Shown: positions 48,401 to 59,519 of the stretch, in pieces
Layout of the letters: each line of letters begins with the position of its first letter
Numbering within the stretch: position 1 is the stretch's first letter
Translations under genes and position numbers: made by a program
NCBI RefSeq assembly: GCF_964355755.1
Contig: NC_092680.1
Location: 3,077,001 to 3,141,000, forward strand
DNA: 64,000 nt
Reading direction: 5' to 3'
From: Antedon mediterranea
Taxonomy: Eukaryota > Echinodermata > Crinoidea > Comatulida > Antedonidae
Notes under the pieces: generated by a model
The model's input: the letters and a program-made list of their open reading frames with translations, nothing else
The model's database searches: none
What the model was told of the DNA's origin: nothing

Positions 48401-51400
48401 AGATGGTATATAAATGAATTTACATTTGATGGGCATTCAGACAGACACTCGGACAAAAAATGGTACAGTATGTTCTGATCCAGCCTCAAATGTTGATCAT
48501 CAACCAACAATTATCAGTGACTTTTTGGTTCATGGCACCAAACCATTATTATAAATCTTCCCTATTCCGTAAGTGCCCCTTTTGAAGCTACAGACCAGCA
48601 TGAACAATTTTTTCCCTCCTCGCCCTACCACCCTGTAAAAATCCAAGATACAGCCTTGTGAATGACATGTTTATTGAAGCCAAAAATTGGACTAGATTGT
48701 TATACTATTTCTATTTATTATTATTATTATTTATTATTATTGATTAAATAAAGGATTTGTTTGTTTTTTTCTTTTAGCTCTGCTAACTCTCCGTATGGAC
48801 ATCAAGAGCTACCGACCACATCACCCCTTACAAACAGTTCACAGTTAGACACTGTTCGGTCTATTAGCGATGACCTTCACAACCTTGAACGTAAACTTGA
48901 GAAAGAACGTGATCGACGCACAAACACGGACTCACTTGGTGTGGCCAAATTTGAAACAAAAGGTAAGTTGATCATGTTGAAAGAACATATGTTATTGTTA
49001 CTATGACTTTCGATTTATTACAGATCTGCTGGTTAGTAATCTATCCGAGGGCCTGTAGTGTAAAACCTCCCAGGAACTTTGCCGTTTCGGCTAATGTTTT
49101 CCCAAAAATGTTAGCAGTACATACAGTAGGTGAATTTTAAATAGAGAAACAACATCAGAGTGAGTAAATGTTGTTCGGTTAAGACAGTGGAATCGTAATT
49201 ACGTAGCCATAACATCGGCAAGGGTTTGCGGCTCACTCGCTCCATGGTAGAAGAATGTTTTATTATTTTTAGCTTTTTTTTAAAAAAATCTACTCGGCTG
49301 AGTGACCTACAAGGTCTAAATCCGTCCCTGCCAACTATAACAGTGAGGGATCAAGCTTGTTTTTTAGCCTACAATTTATTGTACAAAATAATTTCATAAT
49401 AGTAATACCGCCCTCAGTTGGTTTTAAGCTTTCATTTAATATTTAATTTTCACTAATATGCAGGTTATTTTTAATGTCTATGAATTATTCTGTCAGTTTC
49501 TATTGCGTTCCCACCCTGTCTACTGTTGGACAAAAAAGTGTCATGTGCCCAAATAATGGTAGTGATATGCTTAAATATGGTAGTGATATGACATGTCCAT
49601 ATATGGGCACATCACATTTGTTTGTCACATAAAGTTTGATAGAGTGTAGACAGAGCTTAAAATAGTACATTGACAGATGTTAGTAATATTGAAACAGTTT
49701 TGTTTTCTTTGTTTATATTGTTGGTAATCAAAACTAAGGATAATAATGCTAACTTGGATAACAATGCGTACTTGAGTCTCATCAATTTCAATTTATGTCT
49801 TTACTTCCTCAAGTTTTTTTCTCCTCAAATCCTCGGCTCACCTCAGAGATAATATGATTTTTTGTATTGTAACATTTTTTGTGTGCTATCAACGGTTTTG
49901 TCATTCACAAGTCACTTTGAAAAAATATTCACCAATTTGCTATACATGTTCTTTAATGAAAAAAATCAAAACAGTACAATTAGTTTAATTTAAGCTGAGT
50001 CCAGTAAATGAGCAGTTAAGACAGAGGGCAACTCCAAATTACAGCCACTATAGTAGAAAAGGTGTTTAAAAGATAAAAACTTAAAAGCGGTCCAGTGCAC
50101 TTTTGTAAACGATCCTACATATTTCAGTAATAAATAGAATACAAGTTTTAATTCTTGTTTAAGATATTACAGTTGCAAGGTGGAACTTTCGCAAGCCAGT
50201 GGCTGCACCGCCTGAATCACCACCATTACAGACATCCAGCAGTTGCTGCACTGTTAATGAGGATACAGGTAGTGCCAGTTGTCCAAACAAACATATTCCT
50301 CCATAATTTTACTAACTGCTTAAATATATTAACTGTAGATTCATAAGAAATTGAAATTGGCACTCAGAGTCGCCTTCAGATAGTGCCAGTTGTCCACACA
50401 CATAATCTGTATACATACAGTAGGCCTACTATTGCTTGCAACTTGTTATCAGTAGATTCATCATGAGACATTTTTATTTATTCAGTTGCACTGCTAGTAT
50501 AACCTGATACAGATAGTACCAGTTGTCCACACACATAATCTGCATACATTTTTAACTACATTTACTTCATGCAATTTAACTAGATTCATTAAATGATCAT
50601 CTACAGTATCTAACCATAGAGGTATAAAATTAAATCTAATTTTATACCTCCATAATCTAACCTCCATCGTCGACACACACCACAGTAATTGCTGATACCC
50701 TCTTACATAATAGGTTCATACTCTATACATGCATGTGTTCATTAGGTAGCATCAAAATAACCTCCTTCCCACCCTCCTTATACACTATTAAATTAGTTTG
50801 ACAATAATGTGTGATATGCCCAAATATGGTAGGGATATTCCCAAATATGATAGTGATATGACATCATGTCTACTACATAAAAATTGATAGTGTATTTGCT
50901 TATAGCTTTGTATGAACTCACCCCCGTAATCATCATATGATCAAGTACAATAACAGATTAGTTGGCTAGCCCATCATAGCAGTAGTTTTTACTACATTGC
51001 ACACCTGACTAATAATAAATTGATTGATAATCGTAATCACAACCAATCATGTCAACTTTTTACCGAGAATTCCAAGATACTGTACCATCATGATTAAAAT
51101 GTTAGAAATAAATAATTCTGTTTTATAACAATTGATAAAGGAAGTATGTTAAAAAAGATTGTTTCATTCAGATTATAAGATAATTAAACTATTATGTATT
51201 TTTAAATACTTTAATTATGTCAAACATTATATCCTGTATTTACGTCTTACTTACCTTATCTAAATCATTTTTATTGAAACACATTTCCTTATTAAATAAT
51301 ATTTTATTTACCAATGTTAGTTCCTCATTTGTAATTCTTTATTTAATTTATTGTTCCTTGTTGATGATTATGTTCATGTTTTTCATTTTTTATTTTTCAA

Positions 51401-53457
51401 ACTAAATATGATGATTATGGTCATGTATTATTTAAACTACTACAACATTGCATGTATCCATACATTTTATGCTACCTTAAAGATATGCCATTTTATGCTA
51501 CCTTAAAGATATGCCATTTTATGTTACCTAAAATAGTTCATTAATAATAGTTCATTCTTATATAGCGCTCTACAAGCAAGCTTCTCTAAGCGCTGAACAT
51601 TATTACCCCAGTCATTTTTTGGATCAAACACGTATGGAAACATACTCCCATAATGCAGCTAGTAATCAGCGCAAAGTTGTGTCTTGATCGGTAACCATTT
51701 TACACACCTGGGTGGAGAGAGGCAAATGTAAGTAAAGTATCTTGCCTAAGGATACAAGCAATGCGGCGAGAGTTTGCTTCGAACCTCGGTCTCACGATCA
51801 GTAGTTCAACGTCTAACACCCTGCGCCACACGCCCTCACCTTAAAGATATGCAAATTTATGCTACTTTAAAGATATACAATACAGAATTGTCCCCCTGAA
51901 AAAAATGATTAATGCAAGAATATTAAACTTAATGGTTACAAATAAAATGTAAAGTTTTTAATTATATTTAACTTGCAGTAAAATAAAGGCAGAAAGTTAT
52001 TCAGTAATTAAAAACTAGTATTAATTAGTAATATCTGTAAACTTCCTCTTTGAAAATGAATTATTAGAAGACTGCCATGTTTAACTGCAATTGGTTTTTG
52101 TTTCTATTTGTTTAACATAGTTCATATTCTATTATTTAAGGATTAGAGAGTAGAAAAAAAACAGCCTATACTAACTTTTTTTATTGTTCAAAATGTGTTG
52201 TGATTATTAGTATAAGGAACATAATGTTATTGGTCCATATTTTATTGATTTTGTTTTGTTTTTTGGTAAACTTTTATCTTAACCGCGTTTGCTAACTAAC
52301 AAAACAAGCAATTTAGTTTTCATCCACCAGTGATGCCATTGTATTGATAGTTTAATTTGTATAATACAATAGTCTCTATTAATAGCGGTTTTTGTAAAAG
52401 CATCTGAAGAATTTGTCGTAGTTACAGTACACTCTAAATATCGCCTTCCCTTTGAGCATTTTTTATTATTATCTTCAGTTTTAGGTGATGAAAATATGGA
52501 AGGATATAAGCGAAATAGTTTCAGGCCTTCAGCCAGAGGCACGTTTTTTGCCAGAGAGCACTACTTGTCTCCAAATTCAAACACGTTCACAAACATAAGT
52601 AATGATAACTCACTTGCCATGGGAGCTTTAGCAATTACTGCTCCTCCGTCAGCTACTAGTCGAAAACAACAACAATCGGTTAAAGATCTTAGAACACAGC
52701 CATCTCAAACGTTAAGATCGAGAGGAATGCTACCAATGGCAAGGGAACGAGCAAAACGTAAGACTTGCTTATTGCAAAAAATATTCTCTGATAATATCAA
52801 ATGTTATCCATATAGAGCCTAGGTACTCAACAAGCAGCCAGCAGGCCAAAGTTGGCCCTGTTTAGGGTTACTTGGCCTAAAAGGTATAAAAAAGTAAGGT
52901 TTAAAAGATGGGGTTAATGTCCTTACAACCCTTGAGCTTCTTACAATTTTCTCAAGGCTCAATGGGTCCCAATTTTGTTCGTACTACTAAAATTGTATTT
53001 TAAGAACCAGTGACCATATCAGCAATCAAACATACTGTGAGATATTTCACTTAAGTCAATAAATATTTAGATAGGATAATTTTAGGATATGAGTAGTGAA
53101 TACCACCGCACAGACATTTTTGAGCCAGTATGTGTGTATTGGGAGAATTTACTAAATTATTAGCTTTATACACATCGCATTGTGTTTGTACATTGCATGT
53201 AGATAAAGCATTGTCATGTCAGTAGTTTAGGTATGACCGTTTGTTTTCCATAGCTCACAGTATTTGCAGAGTGTTAAACTTTTTATTGATGTTCTTTTTG
53301 TATTACAGCTCCAAAATATGTATATTCAGATGCTGTATCAGGAGCGACTCCAGCATTTCAACAGAGGATTTCTGAATTGACAACTCTAGAAAATGAAACT
53401 TTGAGATATGAAAGAACTCGAAAGCTTAAGAAAAAGACAAAGCAAGACAGAGATTGA
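36146..53457 (+). CDS. Unrecognised basic, largely disordered protein with alternative first exons
   Basis: Long form: exons 36146-36458, 36743-36845, 48778-48962, 50164-50268, 52479-52757 and 53309-53457. Phases 1, 2, 1, 1, 1 join into 1,134 nt (377 residues). I cannot name the family. The N-terminal ~105 residues are Pro/Arg-rich (RQPSPPPNSGP). The common exon at 48,778 carries a short predicted coiled coil (DDLHNLERKLEKERDRR). The C-terminal end is charged and probably helical (FQQRISELTTLENETLRYE, then RTRKLKKKTKQDRD). No signal peptide, membrane segment or enzymatic motif is visible, so a scaffold or cytoskeletal role is only a guess. Three other coding first exons (38,452; 44,923; 47,120) also end in phase 2 and can replace the first two exons. 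The common body has good splice sites throughout and stops at TGA 53,455-53,457. Confidence 0.78.
36480..36665. repeat. Cluster of TAGGCCTA / CTAGGC words
   Basis: AGGCCTAGGCCTAGG-type stretches at about 36,502-36,525 and 36,580-36,600, within the first intron. This is the densest cluster of a word that recurs across the whole window. Confidence 0.85.
36743..36845 (+). CDS. Second exon of the long form (A2)
   Basis: Acceptor TTTTCTTTTTTGCAG is very strong, donor TTCAG|GTACAA, 103 nt. Encodes PVSTQDKSRCKTPSQPLQ followed by NDLDWTYFLDKHLPF. Exits in phase 2, matching 48,778. Confidence 0.75.
36846..38451. other. Intron/5' flank of exon B
   Basis: No repeat or coding signal seen. It would hold the promoter of exon B if that is an alternative start. 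Confidence 0.4.
38452..38630 (+). CDS. Alternative first coding exon (B)
   Basis: ATG at 38,452; 179 nt to donor TTGCA|GTAAGT, phase 2. Begins MAAVAPPEELSCC and has a basic centre (MPKKRIVLKKNSS, VKPILKPVRVVPLRYSKS). AG dinucleotides at 38,440 and 38,446 would make it a cassette exon in the same phase, but they lack a pyrimidine tract, so an alternative start is preferred. Joined to the body it predicts a 298-residue isoform. Confidence 0.65.
38631..41575. other. Intron sequence
   Basis: AT-rich. A frame near 40,086-40,200 runs to a good GTAAGT, but in phase 0, so it does not fit the downstream exon. Confidence 0.5.
41578..41750. mobile_element. TATCAAAC miniature inverted-repeat element, copy 1
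   Basis: Ends AGCTCTGTCTACAC...CTATCAAACT and its inverted counterpart GTTTGATAGTGTAGA...GCTT. The interior has inverted GTGCCCA/GGGCACATC words. Same family at 44,360, 49,513, 50,780 and 60,985. Confidence 0.85.
42205..44275. repeat. 37-bp minisatellite, about 55 copies
   Basis: Unit GGTTTAATTGTATGTGTTTG plus TTTTATGTTGGTCACTA. Variants: TGTAATTG for TTTAATTG, GTCATTAAGG at unit ends, and 33-bp units lacking TTTG. Intronic to the 36-53 kb gene. The - strand frames (DQHKTNTYNYT repeats) are by-products. Confidence 0.97.
44360..44470. mobile_element. TATCAAAC element, copy 2 (shortened)
   Basis: CTACACTATCAAAA on the left and GATAGTGTAGATGAGCTTT on the right; interior mostly deleted. Confidence 0.75.
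44923..45101 (+). CDS. Alternative first coding exon (D)
   Basis: ATG at 44,923; 179 nt open to donor GACTG|GTAGGA, phase 2, again compatible with 48,778. Begins MESCMVVVRPPRLNAPPTQ, Arg/Thr/Ser-rich. Base composition is clearly less AT-rich than the surrounding intron, as in coding sequence. The length equals that of exon B, but the sequence is unrelated. Confidence 0.5.
45102..47119. other. Intron sequence
   Basis: No gene. A CRE-like TTACGTCATCA occurs near 46,558. The 28-nt segment at 45,513-45,540 has splice-like ends but the wrong phase. Confidence 0.45.
47120..47202 (+). CDS. Alternative first coding exon (C)
   Basis: ATG at 47,120; 83 nt to donor CAACG|GTAAAA, phase 2. Encodes a very basic 27-residue N terminus (MIGYRRRKNVYQRLL, then NRLRDDRYLFRQ). 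No phase-compatible acceptor precedes it, so it would be a first exon. It is followed by T-rich tracts in the intron. Confidence 0.45.
47203..48777. other. Intron sequence
   Basis: T-rich tracts at 47,213-47,262; otherwise nothing recognised. Confidence 0.5.
48778..48962 (+). CDS. Common exon 1 of the body (coiled-coil)
   Basis: Acceptor GTTTTTTTCTTTTAG, donor AAAAG|GTAAGT; 185 nt. Ser/Thr-rich start (SANSPYGHQELPTTSPL), then LDTVRSISDDLHNLERKLEK, a short coiled-coil-like helix. Confidence 0.8.
49513..49662. mobile_element. TATCAAAC element, copy 3
   Basis: CCTGTCTACTGTTGGAC...GTCATGTGCCCAAATAATGG and inverted GGGCACATCAC...GATAGAGTGTAGACAGAGCTT. Confidence 0.8.
50164..50268 (+). CDS. Common exon 2 of the body
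   Basis: Acceptor either TTGTTTAAG (start 50,164) or ATATTACAG (start 50,173). Both keep the frame and differ by three residues (ITV). Donor ATACAG|GTAGTG. Encodes WNFRKPVAAPPESPPLQ and a CC pair. Confidence 0.78.
50780..50910. mobile_element. TATCAAAC element, copy 4 (degraded)
   Basis: TACACTATTAAATTAGTTTGAC... with repeated CCCAAATATGGTAG; the right end AATTGATAGTGTATTTGC is decayed. Confidence 0.65.
51470..51550. repeat. Short tandem repeat flanking the SINE
   Basis: TTATGCTACCTTAAAGATATGCCATT occurs about three times and again right of the SINE at 51,840-51,880, so the SINE probably inserted within it. Confidence 0.65.
51551..51845 (-). mobile_element. tRNA-derived SINE
   Basis: On the - strand the head contains an A-box-like TGGCGCAGGGTG and a B-box-like GGTTCGAAGC with tRNA-like spacing (about 40 nt). 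A body with CACCCAGGTGTGTAAAATGG follows, and a TAGAGCGCTATATAAG tail. This is a retroposon head, not a functional tRNA: it cannot form a complete cloverleaf by eye. CCTTAAAGATATGC occurs on both sides and may be the target duplication. Confidence 0.7.
52479..52757 (+). CDS. Common exon 3 of the body
   Basis: Acceptor ATTATCTTCAG (start 52,479) or TTTTAG six bases later (52,485), both in frame. 279 nt, donor AAAAC|GTAAGA. Basic, Ser/Asn-rich (GYKRNSFRPSARGTFFARE; RSRGMLPMARERAKR). Confidence 0.82.
53309..53457 (+). CDS. Common last coding exon
   Basis: Acceptor TTTTTGTATTACAG, 149 nt, stop TGA 53,455-53,457. The charged helix ending KLKKKTKQDRD is the most conserved-looking segment of the protein. 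Confidence 0.85.
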
Positions 53458-53699
53458 AAGAGCTATATTTTTTCTTAAGAGGAAGTTGATCAGAGGTCAC
53501 AAAGAAGCTAAGTATTATCCTTACCTATTGGAAACTAATTTTCCTTCAGTTTGGCGATGAAACCTGCTTCAAACGATGAAAAATCAAATGTAACCGGCCA
53601 AAAGCTTTGTATCGAATTGAAAGTCTTGGACGGTTGGTGATGTCAAGCTGAGGTATCAACCTATCTCATTTACTCTTTGAAGAAAGAACAATGCTGGGT

Positions 53700-54005
53700 T
53701 TCATTACAGTGGTACTAGTGGTATTAACCAGTTGAGTACCGCAAGTACCAGTTTATTTCACCATCTGGTAAAAGGTAATGGATGGTGCATGTTGTTAACC
53801 AGTTGATTATCAATGGTTGGTTTATTTCACACTTTGGTGAAAGGTGATGGATTGTTTATGTTAACCAGTTGAGTACCAATACCAGTTTATTTCACCATCT
53901 GGTGAAAAGTACCACATGGTGCATGTTGTTAACCAGTTGATTATTATTGGTTGGTTTATTTCACACTTTGGTGAAAGGTGTTGGATGGTTATGTTAACCA
54001 ATACT
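53700..54005. repeat. Imperfect tandem repeat (~110/60 bp) with TTAACCAGTTGA words
   Basis: TTAACCAGTTGAnTA, GGTTTATTTCACnnTnTGGT and AAAGGTnnTGGATGGT recur four times at spacings of about 60-65 bp, in two alternating subtypes. Confidence 0.75.
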
Positions 54006-54432
54006 TTGGTTTAGTTACTGATATAACCAATAATTGGATGTCAAAGAAATTGTTGTTAAAAGTTCATGGTCTTTCATTGTTATTGTTCAATCTTTAAAAT
54101 GTGCAGTAATAAGACTAAAATATAATTTGTGCAACCGGCTTGTTTGCAATCTAGGATGATTATTATCAGTTTGCTAGCTATGAAGAGATTCTGATATGGA
54201 TAATGTAGGTACCAATCCAATGTATTGTGCTGTGCTCAAGAAAGACAGTCAGTGCTGAAATAATGTATACACTCTTTAGGATTGTTAAATGTTGGCTAAG
54301 GGAAATCCATCTATATTGTGTTGTGTGCTTCAAACGTTTGTTTGCATATTTATAGTTTTATTTTGCATAAGCACTTGTTTACAGTGCTTATATGAGAATA
54401 TTGGAAGAATTTCATCTGGTTGTGGAATAGGT

Positions 54433-54693
54433 ATTACATAAAATTTCTTTTTGAACAACCAAAAATAGTATAAGCGAACTTACAGTACGTTTCACACATT
54501 TATGATCAACTATTGGAGAAGGGGGCACGTCCTTTTGGACCTATTGGTGGCGCTATACCAACTCATCGTCGTCATGGGATTAACAACGCTAGACGATGAA
54601 ACGCCAGTTTAGAATGAAACCTGATAGGTTTCGAAACGTACTGTAAGTTCGCTTATACTATTTTTGGTTGTTCAAAACGAAATTTTATGTAAT
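54433..54693. mobile_element. 261-bp inverted-repeat element flanked by 90-bp direct repeats
   Basis: Arms of about 58 bp, ATTACATAAAATTTC... and its complement, nearly perfect. The ~90 bp to the right of the element (54,693-54,783) closely repeats 54,314-54,403. Confidence 0.85.
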
Positions 54694-55560
54694 ATATTGT
54701 GTTGTGTGTTTCAAACGTTTGTTTGCATATTTATAGTTTTATTTTGCATAAGCACTGGTCTACAGTGCTTATATGAGAATACTTCCACCGTGAGAACAAC
54801 GTCATATGAGTTCCACAGTGAATCCTTTCACAACTGACTTTTTCCGGGTTTCTTTGATTACAACATAGTGAAAATGATATGAGACATGATGACTAGTACC
54901 GTTATACTTTCAGTTTCAATCAGTATATACTTGAAGCAATATTTAGAGGCATCTCAAAGATTGCACATAGAGAAATTATGCTTTCACTGGTCTCTGTTTA
55001 GAGAGCTGTTTCAGCACTGGGCCACATTGATCAATACAGTGTCCAGAATTGCCATATTGGTCTCATCATATTAGGCAAATACATAATTTATTTTGGGAAT
55101 TTATTTTGTTGATAACATTTTAAAGTTTATGCAAATTTTTTTTATGCTAACAACAGACATGACAAATTAGTTGCAAATGGAAAAGTATTTGTTTATGTGC
55201 ATGCATATTCATATTTTCATCTTATTTTTTAACCAATCAGAACTCAGAAATGTTTGATTTTCACGAATAGATTTGCTTAGTGGAAACGGGCTTTAAACTA
55301 GAAGGTCTTGTCAAAGTAGAGTAACAACAAACGTAGTTGAAAATAGCTATACCACTAAATACATGTTACTGCATGCATTTGTGTAATAAGAAGAATATTG
55401 CAGTTAATGCGCTCTTTTAGTATCGAAATATAAATCCAACATTTGTAAAATCAAGTTAAATTTTCTGGTATTTCTATGCAGATGTTTTATATTTAAAGCT
55501 CCTAATTATTTAAACCTTTATTTTGTTACATTTACAAATAAAACTTATATTTTATGAAAA

Positions 55561-58500
55561 GGTTTCCATTGCATGTACAGGTAGTTACCGAAGAGTTTAT
55601 AAAGTTTTAAGAGTTTCGAACCTTTGATCTTGTCAATAAATTATTTTATACCTACTTCGTTTTGTTACCTGCTGATAATTGTACTAATCTAAATACCGCC
55701 CTCTATGTCGTATATTCTTCCATATTGTATAATCAATGTGTTACACAATATGGTTTCCATCAAGGCAATCTATCCACTATATATCATTTTAACATGATAA
55801 ACTTTGACCTTTAAAGAGAGGGCGTTTTACAATATAAATGGCGTCTAGACTTAGCCGCCTTTTGTTTGTGCGTTTGTTTTTTCGCGTCCCTGGATTGATA
55901 ATTAACACACCCTTGTGGGTAGATGCAAGAGAAAAGTAATATATTAAGAAAAAAACTCAATTTACTCAAAACCAATGTTTGCGTTCGTTGCTTTGTTCAA
56001 TAATTTCTGTATGAGTCATTCATTTTCGGTAGTTAGTAATACAACCTAATTATAATACAAACAACAATGCTAGGTAACAGTTTGATCAACATCATCAAAA
56101 AGCTAAATCAAACAATTAGGTTGGAGTGAGAAATTCTAAACTTGCACGAAAAACTATAATGTGGGCTTCATTCGACGCGGTTAATTATGATATTTAGCTC
56201 TTCTTCGAAGAAGATAATACATATAATAAGTTATGTAATTGAGAGCCTACCGTACTTACGCCCTATATCAGAATAGATTATTATCTATTTATTTTCATTT
56301 AGGCCTATAGGCCTAGATATTGTATTTAAACATATTTTTATTTACTAATGCGGACGCTTGTTCAAACATGGAGAACAGTTTATACCTCCATGGTACCCCA
56401 CGTCATTTCATATATTAAACTTTATAAGTTATAGGCCTATATGTTTGTTTGGCATGTTTAAATATGTTCCAATTGGCAATGAAATAGGCTAAAGGTGTTT
56501 TTTCTACCACTGAAGAGAAGAAAATGTTGCCATCTGTGGCACTTTTGTTGTGTATCAACACCTTTCAATCGATTTTCAGCACGAGATTATATAACTTGGC
56601 GTCCTGTACCATCATCACGTTCATTTGAAAATGTTTTTATGAAGTTGTTTGGTTTAAAATTCAGTAGGCCTAGAGTAGCATTCGGTTTATCAGGAGAGAT
56701 ACAGCTAATCAAAAATCAATACAGTTGCTCAGAACCTCGGACTCGATCCGATAAAACTTCTATTTCGTTCAACAAGTGTCAAAACGATCTAGCTTCCAAA
56801 TGTTGACGATTATGCAATAGTGTTATAGTGTTGCCTTTGTGCCACACGTGTCATAACCATCTGAGGCCACTAAAATTAAGAGACGCATGCTGTATAATAT
56901 AAAGACACACGTGACAATTTTATTCAAAATGTATGTAAAGATGCACTGTCATTCCTCAACTGAAAACTTGACTTTGAAATGTATATGTCAATTAAAATCA
57001 TCTTTGCCAAGTTTTACAGTCAAATTTGTTAACAATATCTGAACAAATAAATAATTTACGTCTGTTTTTGGTGTAGATAATGTTTTGCCAATTCGATATG
57101 AGAAGTGAGTAATTTAAATCTATCATGTGTTGGAACTAAAGATTTGATTGTGCGTTTTTACCAAACCATAGCTCCTACTTGAGTAGGCCTGACAATAGTT
57201 ATAATTTGTAGTGTATACTGTTACGTACTAATTAGCATTAGACACTAGTCTGGCCGCAAAATGATAACACTTAAATTAACCAAAATCACTTTCAAATTTT
57301 AATTTGGCCTTTAATTATTATTATTATTAAAAGTGGATATCCATAGAGGATGCTTTTCTTGTTTTGAATTCAATGATAAAGCTGTTTCAGCTGGCAACGG
57401 TATATCTATATGCTAATGCATCTATTATAGGTAAGAAGGCACAGGCTGTTGCTGTCTTCAACAATTGGACTTAAAGATTGTAATTAGTTAAGCTACTGAT
57501 TGGTCTTACATAATAGGACGAACCATTATTTAGAAACCCCGGTTTATTGTCACCTTTGTAATGACACAGTGGTGTGTTAAAACCTATCCTGAATGTCACT
57601 TATTGTCCATCGCATTGTGTCAAATTATCAAGTAATGCAACTTAACAAAAGCTTTGTGCTGACATTTTTAAGACACACGAACCCGGCCGGTGGCGGCTCA
57701 AGTAGTATTAAACGCGCACCGTATGGTGGATGTCATCATCCGATTAGACAACATGCTTGTTAATGTTGTTATTTTGACATTACTGAACAACATGTGACTG
57801 CACCGGTGCGTTCACATTCACCGTATGGCCATTTAGATAATGGACATTAATAAACATTATTATGAACCAATTGTTAGATAATTGAGGCTGCCGTCCATAC
57901 TGTAATGTAAAGAGTTTCAAATTTTTATTTTTTTAAAATAATTTTTTCTCATTTTTCATTTTATATACTGATATTTCAACTTCATTGTAAGTTTAGCGTC
58001 TTTTTTTTGTTAATATTTTAATGCAATCATTAACGACTTAGTACGGTATCTCCTGTTTTCCCTGTCTTTTTATTTTACAAACAATACATTTTTTATCGTT
58101 TAATTGTTCCTTTGACCCCTATACATAAGCATCAAACTGTATTGATTTTTAATATACAGGAATACCAATAGTTAAGTAAATGTGTTATTATTTCAATAGA
58201 AAGACTTAAAAACCGCTTGACAAACAGTGCAGTCGATAAAGTAGATATCATTATCTAAACGCATTGGTGGTTACAAAGTGAAGGGTTATTCGGTAAAAAT
58301 GGAAAATCCCCACTATGATGCCGGTTAAGAGTCCTCTTCTCCGTAATCAGTGACAACAGGTCATAGGGTGGGGTTAGATTTTAATATTTTACTTAGGCCT
58401 ATTGAATTTTAAATGTAATTATGTATATGTTTGTATGATGCAGTATGTTTTAAGGGGATATTAGCCGGCCCTTGGTGGCATTTGCAGCAATAAAGAAATT

Positions 58501-59515
58501 GGATTGAATTGAATTGACAGTAGTCTCAAATGTTATCCAGTATAGGCCTAATCGTCTAATTTTGCAACTGTCCCTAGGTAGATTGTAACTGACTATTGCA
58601 AGTCATCTAAACTATAGTGTACGTTGGATACACGTTATCCATGTTACTACGTTCGCATGTAGAGGCAATTTTAATTGTAAATGTATGATGTAAAATGTGT
58701 CTTTTGGGTTTTTTTTTTTAATTCTTTGTCATAACGCCGATGTTGGAAAAACTCGACATTTCTTTTCGTATCCTAGTTGATTGAGGAAACTTGAACTGTT
58801 TTTTTTAGATAATATTAATTTTCCATGCTGGAGTTATCCTGGCTGATTAGAGTAGTCCAGCCGGTCCGGAAATTAGAATCTTTCTTTTTTTAGATATAGG
58901 AATTTTCCATGCTGGAGTTATCCTTGTTGATTAGAGTATAGGCTAATCGGTCCGGAACTTAGAATATTCCTTTCTTTAGATATAGGAATTTTCCATGTCG
59001 GTATTTCAATGCATTTTAACTGACATTTATGCAAGATTTCGATGTCCATGACTTCTAACATATTTTGATGAAAGATCACACAGAATAGTATAAATATGTA
59101 TCAGGCCTATTCGATTTCGAACATTTGAATTACCATTTATTTATTCATTAAAACTTAATTCTTTAACATGCCTTTTCATCGATATTTAAGCGTCTGAAAT
59201 AATAATTATGAAAAAGAATTGTGCATATTTCATATTAGCCAACGATGCATCATATTTTATTTACTTATATAATGAGTGTTTTTATATAAATAATTTATGG
59301 AAGAATTTTCATTATTTATAATTTACGCATTTAGAAATTATTTTAAATTATCTATTGTTAAACTAACATGGCACCAAAGAAAGTATTTTAATCTAGATCA
59401 TTAAACAAATTCTCCATTGTTAAATCTTCGGAAATGAAACTTCTTTGTAGATGAGAAAGGATTTGTAGTCTTACGTGCAATCAAGGTGCTTGATTAAAGA
59501 CAGATCTGGCGAAAG
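55561..59515. other. Intergenic, no supported gene
   Basis: A 103-codon + strand frame at 56,495-56,806 (Cys/Arg-rich) has no recognisable domain or clear splice sites. CpG-richer sequence at about 57,670-57,830 (CCCGGCCGGTGGCGGC; CACCGGTGCG) could be regulatory. A truncated retroelement 3' end lies near 58,430-58,520 (GCAATAAAGAAATTGGATTGAATTG). Confidence 0.5.
58803..59000. repeat. 84-bp tandem repeat, 2.3 copies
   Basis: TTTTCCATGCTGGAGTTATCC starts at 58,819 and 58,903. GGTCCGGAAnTTAGAAT follows each, and a third partial copy begins near 58,984. Confidence 0.85.
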
Positions 59516-59519
59516 GGGA

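Larger units (their letters stand above)
53458..55560 (+). other. 3' UTR / downstream region of the 36-53 kb gene
   Basis: No in-frame coding. AAATAAAACTT near 55,538 is a plausible polyadenylation signal. Contains two repeat structures described separately. Confidence 0.4.

Noticed and set aside
51551-51845. Functional tRNA gene
   Set aside because: A- and B-box-like sequences are present, but the rest does not fold as a cloverleaf by eye and continues into a SINE body and tail.
56495-56806. 103-codon + strand frame, Cys/Arg-rich
   Set aside because: No domain, no convincing acceptor, donor or promoter, and sparse evidence of coding composition. Left as unannotated sequence.
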